64,000 nt of DNA from Noviherbaspirillum pedocola. Its GTDB lineage: Bacteria; Pseudomonadota; Gammaproteobacteria; Burkholderiales; Burkholderiaceae_D. The stretch is from the NCBI RefSeq assembly GCF_016632335.1, contig NZ_JAEPBG010000005.1, positions 1-64,000 of the forward strand. The letters run 5' to 3'. This document shows positions 9,701 through 17,558 of this stretch, piece by piece. Below the pieces are notes generated by a model. It was not told the DNA's origin, did not search any database, and worked only from the letters and a program-made list of their open reading frames with translations. Every line of letters begins with the position of its first letter. Positions within the stretch are counted from its first letter, which is position 1. The translations under genes were made by a program, and so were the position numbers.

Positions 9701-9900
9701 ATCTTGCGCGCGACCTCGGTTTCCATCTGCGAGGCGGCGGCGCCGGGCAGCGAGGCCGAGACGCTGACGATGGGCAGTTCGATATCCGGGAAGTCCTGCA
9801 CCATGGTCGCCCGGTAGGCCAGCAGGCCGCCCAGTGTCAGCAGCAGGAACAGCAGGATGGCGGGAACCGGATTTCGTATCGACAGTGCGGAAAAGTTCAT
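6787..9900 (-). CDS. RND family multidrug efflux permease (HAE1-like)
   Basis: This 1037-residue inner-membrane protein is full length for AcrB-like pumps. It opens with MNFSALSIRNPVPAILLFLL, a typical first transmembrane helix. The paired Asp proton-relay residues are in transmembrane helix 4 (GVLVDDAIVEIENIERHL). The periplasmic porter domain follows helix 1 and is duplicated in the second half, and the last helices include GIVTKNSILLVDYA. It uses the proton gradient to export substrates through the adaptor and outer-membrane channel encoded immediately upstream. The substrate cannot be told from sequence. The gap to the adaptor gene is 22 bp, so the three pump genes form one operon. Confidence 0.92.
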   Translation of the reverse strand: MNFSALSIRNPVPAILLFLLLTLGGLLAYRATMVQDFPDIELPIVSVSASLPGAAASQMETEVARKIEDSVATLQGVKNIYTRVLEGQATVTVEFVLERQLSEALNDVRDAVARVRADLPSDLRDPSVTKTITAGRVVLTFVAAPKTRANGTPTLDDQQLSWFVDNEASKRLLAVPGVGAVRRVGGVSREVRVTLDALKMAGLGVSALDVSQRLRQVQQDVPSGRGDVGGAEQSVRTLAAVRDASELAALDIPLAGGRRIRLGDVATVEDTVAEPRALATQNGNPVVGFEIYRTRGASEIDVARLARAAVAELQASHPEMTLTNVIDNAEPVQENFRGSMELLYEGAILAVLVVWWFLRDWRATIVAAAALPLSVIPTFVGMYLFGYTLNTVTLLALALVVGVLVDDAIVEIENIERHLDMGKSPMKAALEAADEIGMAVIATTFALVSVFLPTAFMSGVPGLFFKQFGWTAVLAILASLVVARLLTPMMAAYFLQPSRRSHRPDGALMRRYLALVGWCIRHRMVTAIASALFFIASLALVPLLPTGFVPPGDRGQTQITLELAPGSTLAETAAATEAVRRLAMGNADITGVFASIGGGTVTDLFNPGSAGEARKATLTLTTTHRNARHATMAQIESDLRRRLEAVPGIRYTVGPPDIGVKMQLVLRSDDPVALASAAQRVEREVRGLRGIGTVSSSASLVRPEIVVRPDTARAAELGVTATAIGETMRVATAGDYEMNLPKLNLAQRQVPIRIKLPDAVRADLDALSRLNVPGRAGPVMVGTVAAIGMSSGPAQIDRLNRSRNVTFNIELGSRSLGELNAEARALPSVRGLPPSVRIAELGDAQQMRDLFASFGTAMAIGVLCIFGVLVLLFKDFLQPTTILAALPLSIGGAFVALLLTGRALSMPSLIGLIMLMGIVTKNSILLVDYAILARRAGMDRFDALIDACHKRSRPIIMTTIAMGAGMAPLALGWGADPSFRSPMAIAVIGGLITSTLLSLLVVPAVFTYVDDAGGWLSRQFRRKHGKRAQAQAFEAQK

Positions 9901-9922
9901 CGCGTCTCCCGTCGTCCCCGGC

Positions 9923-11083
9923 TCATTGGGCGTTCGCGCCGGCGCGCCGCACCAGGTCGCCGTCGTTGAGGAATCCGGCGCCGTCGACAGCGAGGGTCAT
10001 GTCCGGCATCACGCCTTCGAGCACTTCGACGCGCGTGCCGTCGCGTCGGCCGGTGCGCACCTGCAGTTGACTGACGCGGTTGTCCGCGTTCACCCGGAAC
10101 ACGTAGGAAAAGCCATCGCGCAGCACGATCGCCGATTGCGGCACGGTCAGCGCCGGCGCATTGCCGAGCTGGAATTCGCCGCTGGCATACATGCCGGCGC
10201 GCGCGCCCATCGTCCCGCCATCCGGCGGCAGCAGGTCGACATAGACGAGCGCGGTGCGGCTTTGCACATCGACCGTCGGGCCGATGGCGCGCACGCGGCC
10301 ACTGACGGCGTCGCCGCCCGGCGGATGCACCGTTGCCGGCAATCCGGGACGCATGCGCGCGAGATCGGCGGCGGTGACTTCGGCGCGCCATTCGAGCCGG
10401 CCCTGGCGGATCATGCGGAACAATTCGGCGCCGGCCGGCGTGACCGCGCCAACCGTGGCGCTGCGTGCCGAGATGATGCCGTCGTCCGGCGCCACCACCC
10501 GGGTGTGCTTCAGGCGCAGCCGCTGCGTCGCCACCGCCGCGCGCGCGGCTTCCACCCGTGCCTGGGCGGTGATGGCCGCGGTGTTGTACTGCGCAATCTG
10601 CGTGGCCGACAGCGCGCCGCTGTTGGAAAGCGTGCGCGCGCGTGCGGCATCCGCCTGGGCTGCCGCGGCGGCGGCCTCGGCTTCGGCCAGGGTCGCCTGC
10701 GACTGCGCCATCTCGGCCTGAGCGGTCTCCGCAGCAAAGCTGGCCAGCAGATCACCGGCGCGCACCCGGTCGCCGACATTGACGCGCACGGAAGTCAGGC
10801 GCAGCCCCGCGACTTCGCTGCCGATCACTGCTTCCTGCCAGGCGGCGATATTGCCGTTGGCCTCCAGGCGCTGCGGCAGATCCAGGTGGCGCGGCTGGTC
10901 GACCGATACGGTCAGCGCCGCGCGCGGTGCGCCCGAACCGGTGGCGGTGGCAGAGGTGGCAGACGCCGCCGACGCCGCCGACGCCTTGTTGCCTCCCTGG
11001 CGCGCCAGCAGCGTGGCCGCGCCAGCGCCAACGAGGAGCAGCGCGCAGGCGCCGATGAGCAGATTTCTCGTGGTTTTTTTCAT
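9923..11083 (-). CDS. RND efflux periplasmic adaptor (membrane fusion protein)
   Basis: The 386-residue protein begins with a signal anchor (MKKTTRNLLIGACALLLVGAG) and a low-complexity Ala/Ser/Thr linker. Split lipoyl halves follow (around IAAWQEAVIGSEVAGLRL and VVAPDDGIISARSATVGAV). They flank a long Ala-rich alpha-hairpin (AQAEMAQSQATLAEAEAAA). A beta-barrel and membrane-proximal domain close the protein. It bridges the inner-membrane pump to the outer-membrane channel. The start overlaps the stop of the upstream channel gene by 4 bp. Confidence 0.9.
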   Translation of the reverse strand: MKKTTRNLLIGACALLLVGAGAATLLARQGGNKASAASAASATSATATGSGAPRAALTVSVDQPRHLDLPQRLEANGNIAAWQEAVIGSEVAGLRLTSVRVNVGDRVRAGDLLASFAAETAQAEMAQSQATLAEAEAAAAAAQADAARARTLSNSGALSATQIAQYNTAAITAQARVEAARAAVATQRLRLKHTRVVAPDDGIISARSATVGAVTPAGAELFRMIRQGRLEWRAEVTAADLARMRPGLPATVHPPGGDAVSGRVRAIGPTVDVQSRTALVYVDLLPPDGGTMGARAGMYASGEFQLGNAPALTVPQSAIVLRDGFSYVFRVNADNRVSQLQVRTGRRDGTRVEVLEGVMPDMTLAVDGAGFLNDGDLVRRAGANAQ

Positions 11084-12582
11084 GGTGTTTTCCGCCCCGT
11101 GTCCGGCACTGCTGCGATGTCCGGCTTGCCGTCCCAGTCGCCGCCGACCGCGCGGTACAGTCCGATCCACGCATTCGTACGCTCCTGGCGCAGACTGATG
11201 AGCGCAGTTTCGGCCGCCAGCCGGCTGCGTCGCGCTTCTTCCAGATCGATCAGGCTGCCCAGGCCGCTGCGGTAGCGTTCTTCAGCGGCACGGAAAAAGT
11301 CGCGATAGCCCGCCACCGCGATTTGCGCCGCGTCGCTGCGACGCGCGGTGCTGTCCAGCCGCACGAGAGCCTGTTCGACTTCGCCGATCGCACGCCGCAC
11401 CGCGGCCCGGTAGGCGGCGGCAGCCGATGCATAGCGCAGCCGTGCTGCGTCGATATTGGCCGACCGCCGGCCGCCATCGTAGATCGGCAGCGTCAGCGCC
11501 AGCGGACCGATGGACCAGGTATCGAGCTTGCCGGTGTTGTCGCCATAGGCGAAGTACGCCATGCCGATCGAGCCCGACAGCGACAGCCGGGGATAGCGCT
11601 GCGCTTCGGCGTTGCCGATGTCGGCGCTGGCGGCGGCGACTTCGCGGGCCGCGCGCACCAGGTCCGGGCGGCGGCCCACCATGTCAGCCGGCACCGCGGG
11701 CACCGCCGCCGCGGACGACTGCGGCAGCACCGAAGCGCTCTCGTCGAGGCGGCGCCGCAGTTCCGGCTCGGCTATGCCAGTCAGCGCCACCAGGGTCTTG
11801 ATTTCCACGTCGCAGCTCGCCGCCTGCTGCACCACGCGATTCTCGCCGTCGGCGGCGCTGGCATCGGCTAACGCCTGATTGGCCGGCGACTGGAAGCCAG
11901 CCTGGCCGGCGAGCCGCGTCAGGCGCGCGGTTTCGCGGCGCGATGCGGCATCTGCCCTGGCGATGACAAGCAGCTGGCGGCAGGCGCGCACGCTGTAATA
12001 GCGGGTGGCGACTTCGGCCGCGACCGCTACGCGCGCGTCATGCCAGCCGGCCTGCGCGCCTTCCAGCCGCGCCTGGGCCGCGTCGCGCGCGGCGCGGTTG
12101 GCGCCGAACAGATCGATTTCCCAGGCAGTCTGCGCTGCGCCCTGCACCGTGGTGCCGATCGGCAGCGGCGGCTGCGCACTGTTGCGCGCGGCCTGCGCAT
12201 TCACATCCAGCGTCGGCGCGAGCGCCGCGCCGGCCGCGACGCGGGTCGAGCGCGCATTGCCGATGAGTGACAGTGCCGAGGCCAGGTCGGGGCTTTCGCG
12301 TTGCGCCGCGGCGATCAGCTCCGGCAACAGCGCGTCGCCCTGCGCCTGCCACCATCCCTGCAATCCTGCCGGGCTGCCGTCATGCGGCAGCGGCTCGGCA
12401 TCCGCGCGCGGCAGCGGCGCCTGCCAGGCGACCGGCAGCGGCGCGGCGGCGTCGGCCGGCGCACGCGACAGCGTGCCGCAGCCGGACAGCAGCAATGCAG
12501 CCAGCAATGCCATGGCCGGCTGCGCCCTGCGACGGCGGGGACGGTGCGTGGAGGATGGCGCGCTCGGCAGGGCGTTGGTCAT
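11080..12582 (-). CDS. Outer-membrane efflux channel lipoprotein, NodT/TolC family
   Basis: The 500-residue product carries a lipobox LLLSGC close to its N-terminus and two long helical repeats typical of outer-membrane factors, for example ETARLTRLAGQAGFQSPANQ and YRSGLGSLIDLEEARRSRL. It should form the trimeric exit duct for the adjacent RND pump. The longer start (12582) gives an Arg-rich leader before the hydrophobic stretch. An internal ATG at 12513 would give a much shorter signal; neither has a strong ribosome site. It sits 11 bp after a DUF2242 lipoprotein gene. Confidence 0.88.
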   Translation of the reverse strand: MTNALPSAPSSTHRPRRRRAQPAMALLAALLLSGCGTLSRAPADAAAPLPVAWQAPLPRADAEPLPHDGSPAGLQGWWQAQGDALLPELIAAAQRESPDLASALSLIGNARSTRVAAGAALAPTLDVNAQAARNSAQPPLPIGTTVQGAAQTAWEIDLFGANRAARDAAQARLEGAQAGWHDARVAVAAEVATRYYSVRACRQLLVIARADAASRRETARLTRLAGQAGFQSPANQALADASAADGENRVVQQAASCDVEIKTLVALTGIAEPELRRRLDESASVLPQSSAAAVPAVPADMVGRRPDLVRAAREVAAASADIGNAEAQRYPRLSLSGSIGMAYFAYGDNTGKLDTWSIGPLALTLPIYDGGRRSANIDAARLRYASAAAAYRAAVRRAIGEVEQALVRLDSTARRSDAAQIAVAGYRDFFRAAEERYRSGLGSLIDLEEARRSRLAAETALISLRQERTNAWIGLYRAVGGDWDGKPDIAAVPDTGRKTP

Positions 12583-12593
12583 GGACGCTGGCG

Positions 12594-13163
12594 CTATTTC
12601 TTGTCGGTCTCGGGCACTTCGGGCATGTCGGGCGCGGTCAGGTAGCGGTCCAGCAGCACGAAAAAGCGGTCATAGAATTTCGGTTCCAGGATGGTCTGGC
12701 TGGCGACCTTGACCAGGGAATCCTCGCTGGAGGAAAACGGCAGCGATAGCGAACCAAATGCGCCGACGCCGACGCTGGCGGATTGATTGGTCTTCTTCAG
12801 CGCGTAATGCTCCTGCAGCGCATTGGCAAAGGCGATGCTGCTCGTGCCAGCGCGGCCGTCGGCGGCGCAGACCACATGGAACTCGATTTCCGCATGCACG
12901 TCGCCCTTGGGCTGGAAATTCTTGCGGCCGTTGATCGCTTCCGGCTTGGACTGCGTGATCACATAGCCCTGCGACAGCAGCGCGCGCCGCGCCGCTTCAC
13001 AGGTTTCGGCCGGCGAATAGTCGTAGTTGTGGGAATAGGTATTGGTGTTGTCGAATTCTTCGTTCTGATAGACCGGCGGCTTGTCGGTACTGCAGGCCGC
13101 CAGGATCAACGCGGTTGCAAGCGGCAGGGTGGCGCGCGCGAACGGGCGTAAGGCTTGTTGCAT
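12594..13163 (-). CDS. DUF2242 family lipoprotein
   Basis: The 189-residue precursor starts MQQALRPFARATLPLATA and has a lipobox LILAACST. The mature part carries the family features YQNEEFDNTNTYSHNY, TCEAARRALLSQGYVI and FYDRFFVLLDRYL. DUF2242 proteins are found in betaproteobacteria; no activity is known. It is the first gene of the pump operon, 11 bp before the outer-membrane channel, so it may be an accessory envelope component. Longer starts exist upstream but would place the signal peptide internally. Confidence 0.8.
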   Translation of the reverse strand: MQQALRPFARATLPLATALILAACSTDKPPVYQNEEFDNTNTYSHNYDYSPAETCEAARRALLSQGYVITQSKPEAINGRKNFQPKGDVHAEIEFHVVCAADGRAGTSSIAFANALQEHYALKKTNQSASVGVGAFGSLSLPFSSSEDSLVKVASQTILEPKFYDRFFVLLDRYLTAPDMPEVPETDKK

Positions 13164-13297
13164 GGTTGGGCACATTCCTAGAACTGCCGACGGACGGCGT
13201 GATAGCGGGGAGGAAACGGGTTGTTCCTCAGACCGGCGGCGACGAACTTGGTTGCAGGATACTTTACCGGCCGCATCATGCCATAAGCGGACCTGTT

Positions 13298-14632
13298 TCA
13301 CGCAGGAAATCGCACTTCGACGCGCAGGCCGCCCAATGGCGAATCGGACAGTGTGATCGTCGCGCCATGCCGCGCCGCAATGTTGGCAACGATTGCCAGA
13401 CCAAGGCCGCTGCCGGGCTGGCTCGGATTGTCGCCGCGGTAGAAGCGCTGGAACACCCGTTCCCGCTCCGCAGGCGCGATACCGGGTCCGGAATCGTCGA
13501 TGGCAAGCACCGCGGCATTCCCATCGCGTCGCAGGCCGGCCGCCACGTGTCCACCTTCCGGGGTGTAGCGGATCGCATTGTCGAGCAGGTTGCGCAGCAG
13601 GATGCGCAAGGCTTCGCCGTCGGCCGAGATCAGCAGCGCTCCAGCGTCCTGGTCCCCCGGTTCGGTTCCGGCAGCCTCGCCGGTTTCAAACGCGATATCG
13701 ATGCGCCGCGCCTCGGCCAGGGGCCATGCTTCGGCAATGGCCAGGCGCACTGCCTCGGCCAGATCGATCTGCCGCGGCGCATGGCCCGATTCGCCGGGCG
13801 CGGTGCGCGCAGCCAGCAGCAATTGTTCGATCAGCCGGGTTGCGCGTTCGACGCCTTCCTTGAGCCGCGCGGCGGCATCGCGGCGCGCTGCCTCGTCGGC
13901 TGCGCGTTCCAGCAGTTGCAATTGCAGGCGCAGCGCAGTGAGCGGCGAACGCAGCTCGTGCGCGGCATCGGCCACAAAGGCGCGCTGGCTGTCGAAGGCC
14001 AGCTTCAGCCGCGCCAGCAGCGCATTCAGCGCATGCGCCAACGGTTCGATTTCGCTCGGCAGGCCAGCTTCGGGCAAGGATTCCAGGCTCAGCGCATCGC
14101 GCCGCTTGACTTCGCCAGCGAGCCGGCGGACCGGACGCAGCGCGCGGTCGACGATCAGCCAGGCCAAGAGCGCCATCAGCGGTGCCAGCACGAACAGCGG
14201 GCGCAGGCTGCGCAATGCTGCATTTGCCGCCAGGTCGCGCCGCAATTCCAGCGGTTGCGCGACCTGGATGATGCGTCCGCGACTTGCCATGCTGTAGACG
14301 CGCCAGCGCCGGCCATTCGCATCGACGTCGGAAAATCCCAGGGTGGCGCGGTCGGGCAGGGCGCTGTCCGGATGCGACAGGTAGAGCACGGTGCCGTTCG
14401 CGGTCCAGATCTGCACCACTACCGAGGACGGATCTTCGCTGTCGGGCAGCGCATGCAGTTCCGTCGCAAAGCCCTGGTCGCGCAAGGTGATCGCGGTTTG
14501 CCGCAATTGATAGTCGAACAGTTGCTCGTTTTCGCTCAGGGTGTTGCGATAGGTGAGCGCGCCGGTAGCCGCGGCCGCCGCCAGCGCCGCGGCGAGAAGA
14601 AAGATCGACAGCCGGGCGCGCAGCGACTTCAT
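13298..14632 (-). CDS. Two-component sensor histidine kinase (QseC/TctE-like)
   Basis: The 444-residue membrane kinase has an N-terminal helix (about 8-28), a periplasmic sensor segment, and a second helix (about 145-165, PLFVLAPLMALLAWLIV). A HAMP-like stretch follows, then HisKA with AHELRSPLTALRLQ (phospho-His near 225). The HATPase has NLLDNAIRYTPEGG, DDSGPGI and GSGLGLAIV. Its start overlaps the response-regulator stop by 4 bp, so the two are co-translated. The pair lies directly upstream of the RND operon on the same strand, which suggests it controls efflux, though no binding site was identified. Confidence 0.9.
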   Translation of the reverse strand: MKSLRARLSIFLLAAALAAAAATGALTYRNTLSENEQLFDYQLRQTAITLRDQGFATELHALPDSEDPSSVVVQIWTANGTVLYLSHPDSALPDRATLGFSDVDANGRRWRVYSMASRGRIIQVAQPLELRRDLAANAALRSLRPLFVLAPLMALLAWLIVDRALRPVRRLAGEVKRRDALSLESLPEAGLPSEIEPLAHALNALLARLKLAFDSQRAFVADAAHELRSPLTALRLQLQLLERAADEAARRDAAARLKEGVERATRLIEQLLLAARTAPGESGHAPRQIDLAEAVRLAIAEAWPLAEARRIDIAFETGEAAGTEPGDQDAGALLISADGEALRILLRNLLDNAIRYTPEGGHVAAGLRRDGNAAVLAIDDSGPGIAPAERERVFQRFYRGDNPSQPGSGLGLAIVANIAARHGATITLSDSPLGGLRVEVRFPA

Positions 14633-15306
14633 GCGCCCTCCGGTTTCGGCACGAAGTAGCCGACGCCGCGCACATTGCGGATGAAGTCAGTGCCGAGTTT
14701 CTTGCGCACCGCATGGATATGCACCTCGACCGCATTGCTTTCGACTTCGTCGCCCCAGCCGTACATGCGCTCTTCAAGCTGCGCACGCGACAGGATGGCG
14801 CCGGGCCGGGCGGCAAGCGCTTCGACGATCGCGTATTCCCGTGCCGACAGCAGCACCGGCGCGCCATCGCGCTCGACTTCACGCGTGGCCGGCCGGATGC
14901 GCACGCCACCGAGCACGATGTCCGGCGCGGCGCGACCGCTGCTGCGTCGCAGCGCCGAACGGATGCGCGCCGCCAGCTCATCGACATCGAAAGGCTTGAC
15001 CAGGTAATCGTCGGCGCCGGCGTCGAGTCCGGCAATGCGCGATTCAATTGCGTCGCGCGCGGTGATGACGATTACCGGCGTCGCGCCCTCGGGCGCCGGC
15101 CGCGCGCGCAGCCGCCGCAGAATCTGCAGGCCGTCGACGCCGGGCAGGCCGAGGTCGAGCAGCACCAGGTCGACATGGCCGGCGGCCAGAGCCGCGTCGA
15201 CCCCGCTGCCGTTCTGCATCCAGTCCACCACGTAAGCTTCGGCACGCAGCGAATCGCGCACGGCTTCGCCGATCATCCGGTCATCCTCGACAAGAAGTAT
15301 GCGCAT
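14629..15306 (-). CDS. OmpR-family response regulator
   Basis: The 225-residue protein has a receiver domain with acidic pocket EDD (7-9), phospho-acceptor Asp51 in VLLDLGLPGVDG and the conserved Lys in DYLVKPFDVDEL. A winged-helix DNA-binding domain follows with LSAREYAIVEALAARPG and SNAVEVHIHAVRKKLG. It is the cognate partner of the kinase encoded immediately downstream. A divergent plus-strand operon starts about 185 bp away. Confidence 0.92.
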   Translation of the reverse strand: MRILLVEDDRMIGEAVRDSLRAEAYVVDWMQNGSGVDAALAAGHVDLVLLDLGLPGVDGLQILRRLRARPAPEGATPVIVITARDAIESRIAGLDAGADDYLVKPFDVDELAARIRSALRRSSGRAAPDIVLGGVRIRPATREVERDGAPVLLSAREYAIVEALAARPGAILSRAQLEERMYGWGDEVESNAVEVHIHAVRKKLGTDFIRNVRGVGYFVPKPEGA

Positions 15307-15406
15307 CGGTCATTTCAGGGTCATGGAAGGCGATTATTGTAGCTGGCGACTACCGTTCTCTGATCGCTCCGGTGCCACAAATCGTTTCGCAACGGAAACT
15401 GAAGAG

Positions 15407-15455
15407 TTTGATCGGCATCAAAAGCGCCGGTTAGCGTCCGTCTAGCATGTGTTTC
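15407..15455 (+). promoter_or_regulatory. FNR/Anr-type box with class II promoter spacing
   Basis: TTTGATCGGCATCAAA at 15407-15422 matches the FNR/Anr consensus TTGATnnnnATCAA perfectly and symmetrically. Downstream, TAGCAT at 15443-15448 is a plausible -10 element. This puts a start site near 15455-15456, with the box centred about -41.5, the class II activator position. The first gene downstream starts at 15492. Regulation by an oxygen-sensing Crp/Fnr protein is inferred. Confidence 0.75.
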
Positions 15456-15491
15456 CTGATATTGCCATTTCAATACGATGAGGAGACCGCC

Positions 15492-15929
15492 ATGTTCACG
15501 CATTTCCTTGTGCCCACGGATGGCTCGCCGCTGTCCGCGAAAGCCATTGCTGCCGCCGTCGAGCTTGCGAAAAAGACTGGCGCGCGGCTGACGGTGCTGT
15601 CCGTTGCCGAACCGTATCCGTACTCGGCGCTGTCCGAGGGCGCCTTCATGCCGGATCAGACGGAATATGAAGCGAAGATGCGCCAGGTGGCGCAGCGCGC
15701 TGTCGATGACGCCGCCACGGTGGCGCGCGCCGCGCAGGTGTCCTGCGAAACCCGCGTGGCCGAATCGTTCTCGCCATCCGAGGAAATCGCCCGCGTGGCC
15801 GGTGAACTCGGCTGCGACGCGATCTTCATGGCGTCGCACGGCCGCAAGGGCATCAATCGGCTGTTCGTCGGCAGCGAGACGCAGAAGGTGCTGGCGCATA
15901 CCAATCTGCCGGTCATGGTGTTCCGATGA
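15492..15929 (+). CDS. Universal stress protein (UspA family)
   Basis: This 145-residue single Usp domain begins FTHFLVPTDGSPLSAKAI. It ends with the nucleotide-binding signature in ASHGRKGINRLFVGSET followed by VLAHTNLPVMVFR. Family members bind ATP or AMP and support survival under starvation or oxygen limitation. The start has GAGGAG a few bases upstream; a longer frame beginning at 15447 would place it inside the promoter. It overlaps the following hemerythrin gene by 4 bp and sits behind the FNR box, so it is likely induced at low oxygen. Confidence 0.92.
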   Translation: MFTHFLVPTDGSPLSAKAIAAAVELAKKTGARLTVLSVAEPYPYSALSEGAFMPDQTEYEAKMRQVAQRAVDDAATVARAAQVSCETRVAESFSPSEEIARVAGELGCDAIFMASHGRKGINRLFVGSETQKVLAHTNLPVMVFR

Positions 15930-16345
15930 CGGCCTCCTTCGATTTCCGCCGCGGCTACTGGTCGCCGCGCATGGCGCTCGGCCAGCCGGGCATGGATGCG
16001 GCGCACCGTTCCCTGCTGGAAGAACTGGAACGGATCAGCGAGCTCGACGATGCGCAATTCGTCGCCGGCTTCGAGCATTTCATCGCGCTGGTCGAGGCTG
16101 ATTTCCATGAGGAAGAAGCGGTGATGGAAGGCATCGAGTATTCCGCGCTGCCCACGCACCGGGAACAGCATGCGCGTCTGCTCGGCTACCTGCGCCAGAC
16201 CGCCAGCCGCATGCGCGAAGGCGACATCGCGGCCGGCAGGGAAGTCACCGCGCTCATGCCGGGCTGGTTCGAACTCCATATCGAAACCATGGATGGCGCG
16301 CTGGCGATGCAATGCCAGTACAGCCAGCAGCGGCGCATCGCCTGA
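15926..16345 (+). CDS. Bacteriohemerythrin
   Basis: This 139-residue stand-alone hemerythrin should bind oxygen or NO at a di-iron site. Expected ligands are visible: His27 (MDAAHRSLL), His78 and His82 (THREQH), His118 and Asp123 (HIETMD). The usual HFxxEE motif reads DFHEEE at 59-64, so the standard His is replaced by Asp59 with a His two residues later. It is translationally coupled to the universal stress gene and shares its FNR-type promoter, consistent with a role at low oxygen. The altered ligand may change oxygen affinity or lower iron occupancy. Confidence 0.85.
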   Translation: MTASFDFRRGYWSPRMALGQPGMDAAHRSLLEELERISELDDAQFVAGFEHFIALVEADFHEEEAVMEGIEYSALPTHREQHARLLGYLRQTASRMREGDIAAGREVTALMPGWFELHIETMDGALAMQCQYSQQRRIA

Positions 16346-16369
16346 ACTTGGCAGGGCGGCTTGCGCCGG

Positions 16370-17257
16370 TCAGTCGTGTTCGAGGTGGTCGGTTGGCATG
16401 TCGCGGTTGCTCTTGCTGCCGGCCTCGGTGCGGCTGACGGCGATGAGACCGACATCGACTTCCTCGGGAAAGAAATCGATAGCCCGCGTCAGCGCCCGGT
16501 GCAGCGGCATGCCTTCGGCGATCCAGCCGTAGACCGTGTGGGCCAGCAGATGGCGCACGATCTGCTCGCCGACCCCGGTCGCTGCGACTGCCCCGTGCGG
16601 TCCGGCATAAAAGCCGCTGCCGATGATCGGCGTATCGCCGACCCGCCCCAGGAGCGCCGGCGCGATGCCGCCGGTCGAGCCGGCGACCGCGAAATGTCCT
16701 TCCGCATCGCGCGTGACCGCGCCCACGGTATCGCCGCCTTCCGGCTTGGCCTGGTGGTCGCGCACCTGGCGCTCGAAGAACTGCGTATCGATGCCGGGCA
16801 GCGCCGGCAGCTTCGCGCGCAGTTTGGCGATCAGGCGCCGGTGCGCGGCCTGCGCCCGGGAATTGCCAACCGCATGCTCGGCAAAGCCGGCTTCGCGGGC
16901 AAACCGTTCCGCACCTTCGCCGGCCAGAAGCCAGTGCGGCGTATTGGCCACCGCGCGCGCCACCAGCACCGGATTGCGGGTCCTTCTCAGACAGGTGACC
17001 GCGCCAAGCCGGCCGCGGGTATCCATGATTGCCGCATCCATCTCCACCGTCACGCCATCCAGCCCGAGCACCGAGCCAGCGCCGGCATTGAAGCGGCCGT
17101 CATCCTCCATCGCCACCACCGCCGCGACCGCGCCATCGAGCGCATCGCCGCGGCGCATCGCGGCGATCGCCGCATGGGCCGCGCGTACGCAGCCGTCCGC
17201 ATCGGTGCTCGGTGCGCCCGCGCCACCATGCACCACCACCGCCATCCTCTTCACCAT
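16370..17257 (-). CDS. iaaA: Isoaspartyl peptidase/L-asparaginase (Ntn hydrolase)
   Basis: The protein matches type 2 asparaginases, which hydrolyse asparagine and isoaspartyl dipeptides. It has the opening VVVHGGAGA, the FNAGAGSVL motif and the autocleavage site GGDTVGAV, whose Thr (about residue 176) becomes the N-terminal nucleophile of the beta chain. The substrate loop follows as STGGI and the beta-chain core as GSGFYAG. A start at 17257 gives 295 residues. An in-frame start at 17335 adds 26 residues with no family similarity, so I prefer the shorter form. It is a single gene tail-to-tail with the hemerythrin gene. Confidence 0.85.
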   Translation of the reverse strand: MVKRMAVVVHGGAGAPSTDADGCVRAAHAAIAAMRRGDALDGAVAAVVAMEDDGRFNAGAGSVLGLDGVTVEMDAAIMDTRGRLGAVTCLRRTRNPVLVARAVANTPHWLLAGEGAERFAREAGFAEHAVGNSRAQAAHRRLIAKLRAKLPALPGIDTQFFERQVRDHQAKPEGGDTVGAVTRDAEGHFAVAGSTGGIAPALLGRVGDTPIIGSGFYAGPHGAVAATGVGEQIVRHLLAHTVYGWIAEGMPLHRALTRAIDFFPEEVDVGLIAVSRTEAGSKSNRDMPTDHLEHD

Positions 17258-17455
17258 CACCTCGCTCTGCGTATCACTCTTGCAGTGTGCCAGTCTGTCA
17301 AGCGGCAAGCTTTGCGTCCGTGCGATGGTTGACATAGAAATCCGTTTTCTGTTTTACGGATACCACGCGTGATCCGTGACAATGCCGCACCGTATCTACT
17401 GGAGGCGCGGCGACGCGGCATACGTAGAATCGGTGGCGGGCGGTTGGTGCCTCTC

Positions 17456-17514
17456 GTAGGGTGGGCGCAGCCCACGCGGTGATCGCACAGACGCGTGGGC
17501 TGCGCCCACCCTAC
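17456..17514. repeat. 22-bp-arm palindromic repeat, copy 2
   Basis: Perfect 22-bp inverted arms at 17456-17477 and 17493-17514 with a 15-bp loop are identical in arm sequence to the copy at 339-397; the loops share the beginning GGTGATC. It lies 45 bp upstream of the Suv3-like helicase start, between two divergent genes, so it would fall in the helicase 5' region. Confidence 0.85.
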
Positions 17515-17558
17515 AGGACGTCGCTGCGCCCGAGAACCGATAACTACCCAGGAAGCAC

